Shown here piece after piece: positions 19,648-27,096 of a stretch of 33,509 bases of DNA. This DNA comes from Planctomycetota bacterium. Its GTDB lineage: Bacteria; Planctomycetota; GCA-002687715. Below the pieces are notes generated by a model that worked only from the letters and a program-made list of their open reading frames with translations, had not been told where the DNA came from and ran no database searches. Position numbers and translations under genes: made by a program. Location: assembly GCA_002687715.1 (NCBI GenBank), contig NZBC01000159.1, positions 1 to 33,509 of the forward strand. Direction: 5' to 3'. The stretch's first letter is position 1. The number at the start of each line of letters is the position of its first letter.

Positions 19648-20826
19648 TCAGTTCTCGCCACGGGGCTTGCCGGCGATCTCGCCGAAGGCCCAGTTGTCCA
19701 GGGACATGCTGATCTTGAAATCAACGTCGTACGGTACGCTCACGGCGACCGGAACCATGCCCTGGCCTCAGCACGTTCCCGGGAAGTACGCGGTCGCGAT
19801 TTCGCGTCCGGTCTTCCGGTTCGTGAACGTGAACTTCGGCGACTTGCCGAGCGGCTTGAACGCGGTGTACTCCTCGCCCTTGGCACCGTAGTACCACACC
19901 TTGTCGGGGGAGAGGCCGACCTTGCCACCCTGCCGGGCATAGTCGAACTCGGCCTTGACCGGACCGCCCCACTCGACGGCCAGCTCGCGCTTCGCCTCGA
20001 CGATGATCGGCTTCGAACGGCCGCGCTTCATGCGCATCCGGTTCGAGGAGATGCCGAGCTCGCCGGTGTAGAGCGCGTAGCGTCCCGCGGGGACGGTGAA
20101 CCCGTCACCGGCGCGCGACAGCTCGTAGCTGAACTGACCGTCAGTGCTCTTCACCACGGCGGAGAGGACCTTGGCCTTCGTCTCCATGTCGAGGCGGAGC
20201 ACGCCGGTCTCGCCCTGGTAGGGGCGATAGCTCAGCGACGTGCCATCCGACGCGACGTCGATCTCGTAGGCCTGGCCGCCCACGCTCACGACCTTGGAGA
20301 GGAAGCAGGCCGCCTTGCCGCGGCCGACGATCATGGCGTCTTCGCCGATGTCGCCGTAGCGGCCATTGCCGTTCTGATCGACGATGGTCACCTTCGTGCC
20401 GTCGATCTTCCCGACTACGCCGCCGCCCGGAGCGAACTTCCATCCGCCCTTGTTGACGACGCGCACGGTGTACTTCCACGTCTGGCCGGAGGCGAGCTTG
20501 CCGGACAGCGTCACGAGGCCCTGGTCGCCCTCGATCTTCACGTCCATCACGCCGTCGAGATCGGCGTCGAACTGAAGCGCGGTGCCGCGAACGGCGATCG
20601 GCCACTTCAGGCCATGAGTCGCGAAGTGGATCCCGGGTCCGACCGGGTTCCACTGCTCCTCCGGCAGCGTCAGCTTCCACTTGCGGAACGTGCGGTACTC
20701 CAGGTTCACCGAGGTCGGCGCATCCAGGGTCGCGGACGCGGTGGCCGCATCCTGACCGGTGACGACACCTGACACGAGAACAAGCAGCACCACCATCCCG
20801 CACAGGGACGAGCGGATCTTGGTCAC
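19648..20826 (-). CDS. Candidate selenoprotein: secreted beta-rich protein with vicinal Cys-Sec
   Basis: Read with ordinary stops this gene ends at TGA 19768-19770 after 352 residues (AYFPGTC). The same frame then runs 39 codons further to TGA 19648-19650, giving GTC-U-GQGMVPVAVSVPYD and ending IAGKPRGEN, 392 residues in all, with U at 353. By my count 34 of the 39 extra codons end in G or C, as in neighbouring genes, and the peptide reads like a folded beta domain. The start is GTG at 20826, preceded by GGAGGA; a signal peptide follows (MVVLLVLVSGVVTGQ). A Ca-loop-like VDQNGNGRYGD lies mid-protein, and the chain looks all-beta. I do not recognise the family. A hairpin with a bulged U lies 17-36 nt after the TGA. 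The alternative is a true stop leaving a C-terminal Cys, or a recent nonsense mutation. Confidence 0.72.
19732..19751 (-). promoter_or_regulatory. Candidate bacterial SECIS hairpin for the Cys-Sec gene
   Basis: On the minus strand, 17-36 nt after the TGA at 19768-19770, the mRNA can fold as CGGU-CGC, loop CGUGA, GCG, bulged U, ACCG. The apical loop is about 24-28 nt from the TGA. Bacterial SECIS elements lie just after the UGA inside the coding region and often have a bulged U and a G in the loop. Here the bulge is on the 3' side, unlike E. coli fdhF, and the stem is short, so the call is moderate. Confidence 0.4.
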
Positions 20827-21218
20827 GGAACATCCTCCGGAAGGTTGGCCGCAGTCGCGGCGGTTCCTGATAACGAAGTGCATTCTATGTCTCTCGGACG
20901 GATCGGGAGTCCGAATTGTTTCCACTCTCCAAGCGAATGGGTCCAATCGGATTTCGATAGACCTTGATTGCCCGGATCGTCCACGATTGCTCATGTGTGA
21001 TCGGCGGCTGGCGCGGGTCGGCCCGACGCCCGGAGACAGGCGATCCGTCGGCATGCTCGTCGCTGTATCTCGTTTATTGATAATGGATTAAGGTTGATCT
21101 TGGCGCAATTAGGGACTTAGTGACACGGTCCCGTCGACCGGTTCAGGGCCATGAAACCGATCCGGTACGCTGTCGTCTGAATGCCGGTGGACAGCACCCC
21201 GACGACGGTCCTCCTTCG
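20827..21218. promoter_or_regulatory. Divergent intergenic region
   Basis: About 390 nt between the leftward Cys-Sec candidate and the rightward HEAT/VWA gene. It is the only clearly AT-enriched stretch in the window, especially 21060-21120 and 20880-20960, as expected for promoters of both genes. I cannot pick a convincing -35/-10 pair. On the minus strand GGAGGA at about 20833-20839 is the ribosome-binding site of the leftward gene. A frame covering 20827-21054 extends that gene upstream but looks non-coding. No repeats or RNA genes were seen. Confidence 0.45.
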
Positions 21219-22829
21219 ATGCTCATCCGATTCGCTGCGCTGCTGATCCTGGTGGCGCCCTGGATTCTGACTCCTCTCCCGGCTCAGGATCCGGCCCAGG
21301 TCCTCGAGGACGTTCGCAAGCGCCTGACGTCGCTGCTCGGCAAGCAGACCGCTCCGGTCATCACCGAGATCGAGGCCCTGATCGGCGAGCTGGAGACGCT
21401 CTACCACGCGCCCGCGGAGGTCCGGGAGAAGGCGTGCCGGTTCCTCCGAGCGGTCTTGCAGAAGGGCGGCGTCCACGATGCGCGGTTGCGGATTCGATTG
21501 TCGGTGCTGCGGGTACTCGCGGGGCTGGCCGACGAGCCGGAGTGGGCCGAGCGGCTCATGGAGCTGGGCACCCGCGGCGGCCGCGGCACGCTGAAAGGCC
21601 TCGAGTTCTGGGTCGAGCGGGCGCTCGGGACGATGCGGACTCCGGGCCACGTCCAGCGGCTGCTCGCGTACGTGCGAAGTGAGGACCCACAGGCGCGCCT
21701 CCTTGCGCTCGGTGCGCTCGCGCGGCTCGAGAATCCCGAGCACGTCCCGATGATCGTCCCGCTCCTTCCGCGACTGCGCGAGCTCGCGAGCCACGAGAAT
21801 CCGGAGGTCGTCGTGCGCGTCCTGGCCGTGCTGTCGCGCCTCCACCGCCTGGACGTACTCCCACCGCTCTTCAAGGCCGTTCGCGATCCTGACCCGTTCA
21901 TCCGGCTCGCGGCGGTCCGCGCGCTGAAGCCCAAGGTCGCGCTGCCGGGCGTGGTCGCGTTCCTGTCGCGGCTCCTCACGGACGACGTCGCGCTCGTTCG
22001 CGAGGAGGCGGTGATCGCGCTCGAAAAGGCGCCCGACCGCTCCGCCGTCCCCGTCCTCGTCGCGCGCCTCGAGAAGGAGCCCCTGCGCATCCGCATGGCC
22101 CTCGCGAAGACGCTCCAGGCCATCACCGGTTTCGAATACGGCCCCGAGTTCGGCCCGTGGGCGAGCTGGCTCAAGTCGACCAAGGCGGCGAACAAACTCC
22201 ACGGCGCCGACGTCCGCAAGCCGCCGCCCTCGCCCTACGCCAAGCCGCCGGAGTACTTCGACATCCCGGTCCTCTCGGACCGCATGCTCTTCATCATCGA
22301 CGTCTCCGGCAGCATGGGCTACAGCGTCGGCGACTCCACCAAGACCCCGACCCGCATGGAGCACGCGAAGCTGGAGCTCGTGAACGTCCTCAAGCGCCTC
22401 GACGAGCGCAGCCGCTTCAACATCCTCTTCTTCGCCCGCCACGTGGCCCCGTGGACTGCGGGGCTGGTCCCCGCGACCAAGCACAACAAGGAGCAGGCGA
22501 TCGCCGCCGTCTCCGCCCTCGTTCCCCGCGGTGGCACCAACAGCTACGGCGCCCTCGAGCTCGCGTTCAACGCCTTCCGGTCCATCGACACCATCTACTT
22601 CCTCAGCGACGGCATCCCCTCGATCGGCAAGTCCATCTCCCAGGAACGCATCATCCAGAAGGTCTGGGACTGGAACCGACTCCGTGGCGTCCGCATCCAC
22701 ACCATCTCCCTGCTGGTCGGCGAACAGCTCAACCCCTTCCGCCGCAAGCGCGAGGACAAGGACGACGCCGCCCGCTTCATGCGCATCCTCGCGGAGGAGA
22801 CCGGCGGGACGTTCAAGGATCTGCGGTAG
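21219..22829 (+). CDS. Secreted HEAT-repeat/VWA-domain protein
   Basis: A 536-residue exported protein. The start at 21219 gives a signal peptide (MLIRFAALLILVAPWILTPLPAQ); 33 further codons are open upstream but would hide it. No strong ribosome-binding site is visible. Residues about 130-300 are HEAT-like helical repeats (DPQARLLALGALARLENPEHV, DPFIRLAAVRALKPK, DVALVREEAVIALEKAPDRS). A VWA domain follows with an intact MIDAS, DVSGS at 361-365, then a conserved RGGTNSYGAL and FLSDGIPS. Such HEAT-VWA proteins are common in planctomycetes; both parts mediate protein contacts, and the function is unknown. The next gene starts 10 nt downstream. Confidence 0.9.
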   Translation: MLIRFAALLILVAPWILTPLPAQDPAQVLEDVRKRLTSLLGKQTAPVITEIEALIGELETLYHAPAEVREKACRFLRAVLQKGGVHDARLRIRLSVLRVLAGLADEPEWAERLMELGTRGGRGTLKGLEFWVERALGTMRTPGHVQRLLAYVRSEDPQARLLALGALARLENPEHVPMIVPLLPRLRELASHENPEVVVRVLAVLSRLHRLDVLPPLFKAVRDPDPFIRLAAVRALKPKVALPGVVAFLSRLLTDDVALVREEAVIALEKAPDRSAVPVLVARLEKEPLRIRMALAKTLQAITGFEYGPEFGPWASWLKSTKAANKLHGADVRKPPPSPYAKPPEYFDIPVLSDRMLFIIDVSGSMGYSVGDSTKTPTRMEHAKLELVNVLKRLDERSRFNILFFARHVAPWTAGLVPATKHNKEQAIAAVSALVPRGGTNSYGALELAFNAFRSIDTIYFLSDGIPSIGKSISQERIIQKVWDWNRLRGVRIHTISLLVGEQLNPFRRKREDKDDAARFMRILAEETGGTFKDLR

Positions 22830-22839
22830 GCTTGGCGCC

Positions 22840-23541
22840 ATGTGCCGCACCACCCTGATCTGCTTAGTGCTGACCTGCCTGGTAGCCGCCCAGCCGCCGA
22901 AACCGCAAGGGCCAAAGGTGCAGACCACCCCACCGCCGACCGAAGCCACGGTCCTCTTTCGCGGCAAGGACGTCTCAGCATGGGTCCGCGAGAAGGGCGG
23001 CGATCCCGGGTGGAAGGTCGCCGACGGTGTCATGACTATCGAGCCGAAGAGCGGCAGCATCATGACCCGGAAGAGCTACGGGGACTTCCGGATGCACCTC
23101 GAGTTCCTGGTCCCGAAAGGGGCGAAGGGGAACGGCAACAGCGGGGTGTACATCCAGCGGCGGTACGAGGTCCAGATCCTGGAGAGCCATGGGTTGGAGC
23201 CGAAGCCGCACCATTGCGGTGCTCTGTATCGGTACCGGAAGCCTGACGCGAGCGCGGCGTTGCCGGGGGGGTCGTGGCAGAGCTTCGACCTCTGGTTCCG
23301 CGCGCCGCGGTGGAAGGCGGACGGGACCAAAACGGAGGATGCGCGGATCACCGTCATCCACAACGGGTTGACCGTGCACCACCGGGAGAAGCTGACCCGC
23401 AAGACCGGGGCGGGGAAGAAAGAGGGCCCGAAACCCCAGCCGATCCTGTTGCAGGATCACGGGGCGAAGGTGCGGTTCCGGAACATCTGGATCCAGGAGC
23501 TGGCGGATAGAGAGATCCGCAAGGCGATGGGCGAGGGTTGA
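22840..23541 (+). CDS. 3-keto-disaccharide hydrolase (DUF1080) domain protein
   Basis: A 233-residue exported protein starting at 22840; an open frame upstream overlaps the VWA gene and is a shadow. The signal peptide is short (MCRTTLICLVLTCLVAAQ). The rest is one DUF1080 domain, a concanavalin-like beta sandwich: ATVLFRGKDVSAWV at the start, WKVADGVMTIEPKSGSIMT, DFRMHLEFLVPK, NSGVYIQRRYEVQILES in the middle and GPILLQDHG-type ending PILLQDHGAKVRFRNIWIQEL. Family members act on 3-keto-sugars or bind carbohydrates in planctomycetes and Bacteroidota; the substrate here cannot be told. Confidence 0.92.
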   Translation: MCRTTLICLVLTCLVAAQPPKPQGPKVQTTPPPTEATVLFRGKDVSAWVREKGGDPGWKVADGVMTIEPKSGSIMTRKSYGDFRMHLEFLVPKGAKGNGNSGVYIQRRYEVQILESHGLEPKPHHCGALYRYRKPDASAALPGGSWQSFDLWFRAPRWKADGTKTEDARITVIHNGLTVHHREKLTRKTGAGKKEGPKPQPILLQDHGAKVRFRNIWIQELADREIRKAMGEG

Positions 23542-23583
23542 GAGGCGGCGGAGGTTGAGAGCCGGCGAAGGTTGAGAGCCAGG
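23536..23583 (+). repeat. 17-bp tandem repeat, about 2.8 copies
   Basis: Three near-identical units beginning ggttgagag (23536, 23553 and 23570) with a 17-bp period. The first unit contains the TGA stop of the DUF1080 gene, so the repeat fills most of the spacer before the heme A synthase gene. It may come from slippage. Confidence 0.75.
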
Positions 23584-23605
23584 CCGCACCGCCGTATGAC
23601 AAGCC

Positions 23606-24610
23606 ATGCGGTGGTGGCTGGTCGCGACGTTCGGGTTGGTCTTCGTGATGGTGCTCGTCGGAGGGGCGACGCGCCTCACCGGGTCGGGGCTGTCGATGGT
23701 CGACTGGAGCGCCGTCGGTAGCGCTCCCCCCACGGACGAGGCGGGCTGGAAGGAACGGTGGGACCTGTACGCCGCGAGCCCCGAAGCTCGCCAGGTCAAT
23801 CCCTCGATGACGCTGGAGGAGTTCAAGGGCATCTTCTGGTGGGAGTACGTCCACCGGATGCTCGGGCGGCTGGTGGGGGTGGTGTATGGCGTGCCGTGGC
23901 TCGTGTTCCTGATTCGGAAGCGGCTGAAGGGGCGGATGCTCTTCATGTCGACCGTCGCGCTGGTGCTGGGGGGCCTGCAAGGGGGCGTCGGCTGGTGGAT
24001 GGTCAAGAGCGGGCTCGTCTCGCGGCCAGAGGTCAGTCACTACCGGCTGGCGGTGCACCTCGGGCTGGCGCTGTTCATCGCGATGTGGCTGCTGTGGATG
24101 ATGCTCGAGCTGCAGGCGTCGGTTCGGGAATACGGCCGGGAGCGGTCACGGGGGCGCCGCGCGACCATCGGCCTGCTCGTGCTTGTCGCGGTGCAGACGG
24201 TGTGGGGAGCGTTCATGGCCGGGAAGAAGGCCGGCTGGCGCTACGACACCTGGCCGGACATGGACGGCCGTTTCCTGCCCGAGGCGGCGTTCCCGACGGC
24301 GGGTGCGTGGGTCGAGGACGGGGCCACGATCCACTGGATTCACCGGACGCTCGCGTGGGTGATCGCGGCGGCGGCGGTGGCATGGTGGTGGAGGGCGCGC
24401 CGAGACGCGTCGACCTTCCGTCGGCGGGCGGCGCACGCGGTGCTCGCGGCCGTGGGCGTCCAGTTCGTGCTCGGGGTCGCGACCATCCTGGCTCACGTTC
24501 CCGTGACGCTGGGAGTCGCGCACCAGGCCGGCGCGTTTGCGCTGCTGGCCGCGCTCGTCACGGCGGTGCACAGCGGGGGCCCGGCCCCGGCCGGGCGGAT
24601 CGGTTTCTGA
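23606..24610 (+). CDS. ctaA: COX15/CtaA-family heme A synthase
   Basis: A 334-residue membrane protein with about eight hydrophobic segments, the usual layout. It converts heme O to heme A for aa3-type cytochrome oxidase in the cytoplasmic membrane. The family signatures are present: VGGATRLTGSGLSMVDW near the N-terminus, EYVHRMLGR with His83, HYRLAVHLG with His145 and His151, HWIHRTLAW with His243 and His246, and HQAGAFALL with His306. The paired histidines of the two half-repeats bind heme. The GxxTRLTxSGLSM style and length fit the COX15 type. The downstream HMA gene is in the same frame after the TGA at 24608-24610 and starts 33 nt later. Confidence 0.95.
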   Translation: MRWWLVATFGLVFVMVLVGGATRLTGSGLSMVDWSAVGSAPPTDEAGWKERWDLYAASPEARQVNPSMTLEEFKGIFWWEYVHRMLGRLVGVVYGVPWLVFLIRKRLKGRMLFMSTVALVLGGLQGGVGWWMVKSGLVSRPEVSHYRLAVHLGLALFIAMWLLWMMLELQASVREYGRERSRGRRATIGLLVLVAVQTVWGAFMAGKKAGWRYDTWPDMDGRFLPEAAFPTAGAWVEDGATIHWIHRTLAWVIAAAAVAWWWRARRDASTFRRRAAHAVLAAVGVQFVLGVATILAHVPVTLGVAHQAGAFALLAALVTAVHSGGPAPAGRIGF

Positions 24611-24643
24611 TTGTCCGTGATGTGTGTCACCATGGGGTCAGCC

Positions 24644-25021
24644 ATGACTGACGCACCCTCGCAGGTTCCCAAGCCCCGACGCTCCTTTCGGGGCGTCCTC
24701 GCCGTCGTCGCGGTCGTGATACTCCTCGGCCTCGTGCTCACCTCGGGACGCTCGTGCAGCAAGGCTCGCCACGAGATCCCGGACACAGCCACGGGGGAGG
24801 TGATATGGATCGCGACCTTCAACGGGTTGTGAGGCGACGCCTGAGTGGAGGTCGTCAGCGACGACCTCTCACGCCTGGACGGCGTGATCTCAGTATCGGC
24901 GGGCTGGTTGACGGATCAGGCCGCTCTGCGCACGAAAGCGGGCCGCGAGCTGACGCTGGAGGAGGTCAGCGCCGCGGTCAAGCCGCCCTTCCGGGTGATG
25001 AGCCTCATTCGCGAAGAGTGA
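24644..25021 (+). CDS. Candidate selenoprotein: membrane-anchored HMA-domain protein with UxxxU
   Basis: Under ordinary rules this locus is a 62-codon fragment ending at TGA 24830. Reading through TGA 24830-24832 and TGA 24842-24844 gives a 125-residue protein ending at TGA 25019. Residues 15-35 are one membrane segment; the rest would face the periplasm. From residue 51 it is a heavy-metal-associated (HMA) fold: GEVIWIATFNGL-U-GDA-U-VEVVSDDLSRLDGV, then VSAGWLTDQAALR and a final helix and strand, LTLEEVSAAVKPPFRVMSL. The two TGA codons (63, 67) fall exactly in the loop where relatives have GMxCxxC; U67 aligns with the second Cys. By my count 50 of 58 codons after the second TGA end in G or C. 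A hairpin follows at once. The start could also be 24632. No clear ribosome-binding site is seen. Confidence 0.82.
24845..24872 (+). promoter_or_regulatory. Candidate bacterial SECIS hairpin in the HMA gene
   Basis: Directly after the second TGA the mRNA folds into GUG plus GAGGUCGUC, loop AGC, GACGACCUC, one bulged U (24869), and CAC: 12 base pairs with a single bulge. The apical loop is about 13-15 nt after the second TGA and 25-27 nt after the first, so one hairpin could serve both. The position inside the coding region, the stem and the bulged U fit bacterial SECIS elements, but such elements are weakly conserved and this needs a model-based test. Confidence 0.6.
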
Positions 25022-25061
25022 TTTGCGGAGCCCTGTCCGCCGGAGATGATGGCAGGCGCGC

Positions 25062-25913
25062 ATGATCATCTTCCTCTCCATCCTGCTCGGACTCTTCCTC
25101 GGACTGATCGGTGGTGGGGGATCGGTGCTGGCAGTGCCGCTCCTGCGCTACGGAATGGACCTGGATACCGAGACGGCCATCCCGGGCGCGCTGCTCGTGG
25201 TCGGGCTCGCGAGTCTGGTGGGGGTGTATCTGCACGCGCGCGGCGGCCGGGTGCGGTGGCACGAGGGTTTGTTCTTCGCGGCACTGTCGACACCGGCCGC
25301 CTACGCCGCGGGGAGGATCGCCGGCTTCATCCCGGAGCCGATGCGGATGCCGCTCTTTGCGATGGCGCTGATCTACTTCGCGTACCGGCTGATCCGTCGA
25401 GGTCGGGACGGTCGCGGTCGGAACGCGGAGGACGAGGTCGACTCCGGCGGGAGCGCGGACCTCCAGGTCCGCTCCGGTTCCGAATCCGGATCCGGCTCTA
25501 CCGCCGGAGCGGACCTGGAGGTCCGCACCCCCGAAGAACCCGTGGACAAGCCGCGGCTGATCGTCGCGGCTCTGTCGGTGGGCGCGCTCACGGGGTGCCT
25601 CGGGGTGGGTGGCGGGATCATGGTGACGTCCGCGCTGGTGGTGGTGCTGCGGCTGTCGATGAAGCACGCGGTTGGCACGAGTCTGGTCGTGGTGGCATCC
25701 AACGCGTTCGCCGGACTCGCCGGACACATCGGTCATGCGGAATTGCCGTGGGGGAAGCTGGCGCTCGTGGCGGCGCTCGCGGTACCGGGTTGCGTCCTCG
25801 GTACTCGCCTGGGCGCCCGCATGCCGAAGAAGTGGTTGCGGCTTGGACTGGGGTGGGCGGTCATGCTCATCGCGGCGGCGGTGCTGTGGAGGGAGATGAG
25901 CGGCGCGTGGTAG
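25062..25913 (+). CDS. TauE/SafE (TSUP) family permease
   Basis: A 283-residue membrane protein with the two-half layout of the TSUP family: hydrophobic clusters in about 1-110 and 165-280, and glycine-rich helix starts (GLFLGLIGGGGSVLAVPLL; GCLGVGGGIMVTSALVVV) that mark each half. Family members export sulfite, sulfoacetate or other sulfur anions, or serve metal-linked oxidase assembly when next to HMA genes. The central cytoplasmic loop (residues 132-155) is encoded by an inverted repeat that seems inserted in frame. The gene starts 40 nt after the HMA selenoprotein candidate. The substrate cannot be told from sequence. Confidence 0.92.
   Translation: MIIFLSILLGLFLGLIGGGGSVLAVPLLRYGMDLDTETAIPGALLVVGLASLVGVYLHARGGRVRWHEGLFFAALSTPAAYAAGRIAGFIPEPMRMPLFAMALIYFAYRLIRRGRDGRGRNAEDEVDSGGSADLQVRSGSESGSGSTAGADLEVRTPEEPVDKPRLIVAALSVGALTGCLGVGGGIMVTSALVVVLRLSMKHAVGTSLVVVASNAFAGLAGHIGHAELPWGKLALVAALAVPGCVLGTRLGARMPKKWLRLGLGWAVMLIAAAVLWREMSGAW
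25455..25526 (+). repeat. REP-like inverted repeat inside the TSUP coding sequence
   Basis: Two perfect 23-nt inverted arms (25455-25477 and 25504-25526) separated by 26 nt. Each arm itself contains the palindrome-like core gcggacctccaggtccgc. The unit is 72 nt, a multiple of three, and is translated as GADLEVR/ADLQVR-type peptide in the cytoplasmic loop of the permease. This looks like a dispersed palindromic element that landed in a tolerant loop. Confidence 0.8.
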
Positions 25914-25929
25914 CTTGGGCACCATCGCG

Positions 25930-27096
25930 ATGCGCCCGAACCAGTCCTTACTTCATTTAGGCGCTCTCGCCTGCGTCCTCGTCGCGGCTACGTCCGCCAC
26001 CCGGTGCAGGTACACCGTGCGAGACGTGGGCTTCGTCGACCTCGGGCGCGATACGTACGTGCTCCACGTCTGCGCGACCAAGGACGTGCCCCCCGAGTGG
26101 TCCGACACGGTGCGCCGGATGGTGGGTGCGAGCTTCGCCGACACCAACGTCACGATCTCGACGGCCGCGAACGAAGACGCCGTCGCGGCGCTGAAGGGGC
26201 GGCCGGGCGTCGTGCTGACGTCGGCCGACGGTCGCCACCTGCCGCTGCCGTTATCGGCGAAGCAGGCGGAGTTGACCGACGCGGGCTGGGATGCGATCGA
26301 CGGGCTCGCGAGCTCACCGACCCAGGACGCGGTTCGCGCCGCGATCATCGACGCGCATGCGGTCATCGTGTGCTTTCTCGGGAAGCGAACGGCAGACAAC
26401 GATCGCGTCCGCCGACTGATGAAGGAAGCGATCACGGAGGCCGCCCCGGCGCTGCGTGGGCTCCCAAAGCCCGCGAAGTCGGGATCCGTCACGATCGAGG
26501 TCTCCCACGCCGCGCGCGCTCGCGAGCGCCTCCTGATGTGGGCGACGGGCTGCGCAGCCGGCGAGCCCGACGATCCGCACGTGGTCGTCCTTTACGGACG
26601 GGCTCGCCGCATGGGCCCGGTGCTGTCAGGGCCGCTGGTGACGCGGACGGCGATCCGTGAAGCGCTCGTGCTCATCGGCCAGGATTGTGAGTGCGATCTG
26701 CCGCGGTCGATCATGCGCGGCCCGTGCGTGCCGATGGCGTGGTCGTCGGAGGCGGCAGATCGCGTCCAGGTCGCGCTCGGATTCGACTCGCGCTCGCCGA
26801 CGGTCAAGGCGGAGATGACCCGCATCCTCGCGAAGGCCGCGGCCGCGCAAGGCGGGGTAACCCCGGGGGGGGACGCAACGTCGCTTCTCGGTTACTCCGA
26901 GACGGTGGTCGAACCGACGTCCGAGCCGGCGGGTGAGCGCGCGTCGCTACCCCCAACGGATCCAGCGGAGCCCGTGCCTGACGGCCCGGCGGACTCGGAC
27001 GGCCCCGGACGCCTGATTCCGATGGCCGGGGTGGTCGTCCTCGTCTCCGCGCTGCTCGGAGCGGTCATCGTGCTGGCGCTGCGGAGACGGTCGTGA
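25930..27096 (+). CDS. Membrane-anchored protein of unknown function, ABC exporter operon
   Basis: A 388-residue protein I cannot assign to a family. The start at 25930 gives a signal peptide-like N-terminus (MRPNQSLLHLGALACVLVAATSATRC); an alternative TTG lies 15 nt upstream. The mature part begins CRYTVRDVGFVDLGRDTYVL with several cysteines (HVC, later CECD and GPC), and has alternating strand and helix sequence that repeats loosely in two halves (about 30-165 and 185-300). A Pro/Ser/Asp-rich linker (about 310-360) leads to one C-terminal membrane segment (LIPMAGVVVLVSALLGAVIVLAL). So it is probably a periplasmic domain tethered to the membrane. Its stop overlaps the permease start (GTGA), so it probably works with the ABC transporter, for example as an accessory subunit. 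Confidence 0.75.
   Translation: MRPNQSLLHLGALACVLVAATSATRCRYTVRDVGFVDLGRDTYVLHVCATKDVPPEWSDTVRRMVGASFADTNVTISTAANEDAVAALKGRPGVVLTSADGRHLPLPLSAKQAELTDAGWDAIDGLASSPTQDAVRAAIIDAHAVIVCFLGKRTADNDRVRRLMKEAITEAAPALRGLPKPAKSGSVTIEVSHAARARERLLMWATGCAAGEPDDPHVVVLYGRARRMGPVLSGPLVTRTAIREALVLIGQDCECDLPRSIMRGPCVPMAWSSEAADRVQVALGFDSRSPTVKAEMTRILAKAAAAQGGVTPGGDATSLLGYSETVVEPTSEPAGERASLPPTDPAEPVPDGPADSDGPGRLIPMAGVVVLVSALLGAVIVLALRRRS

Noticed and set aside
19648..20826. The Cys-Sec gene as a pseudogene with a nonsense mutation.
   Set aside because: Not fully excluded, but the tail shows no frameshift or composition change, has a hairpin after the TGA, and a second TGA-containing gene nearby fits a Sec-using genome.
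21117..23063. A 648-codon minus-strand open frame.
   Set aside because: It is antisense to the HEAT/VWA and DUF1080 genes, both of which have signal peptides and clear domains on the plus strand.
23539..23541. TGA at the end of the DUF1080 gene as another Sec codon.
   Set aside because: The sequence after it is a 17-bp tandem repeat giving Arg/Glu-rich, non-protein-like sequence, and the domain is already complete.
23606..25021. Heme A synthase and the HMA protein are in the same frame, separated only by TGA 24608-24610, suggesting a single long readthrough fusion.
   Set aside because: The CtaA part has normal length and ends normally, the codons between 24611 and 24643 look unlike either protein, and the HMA part has its own start and membrane anchor. 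Same frame has a one in three chance.
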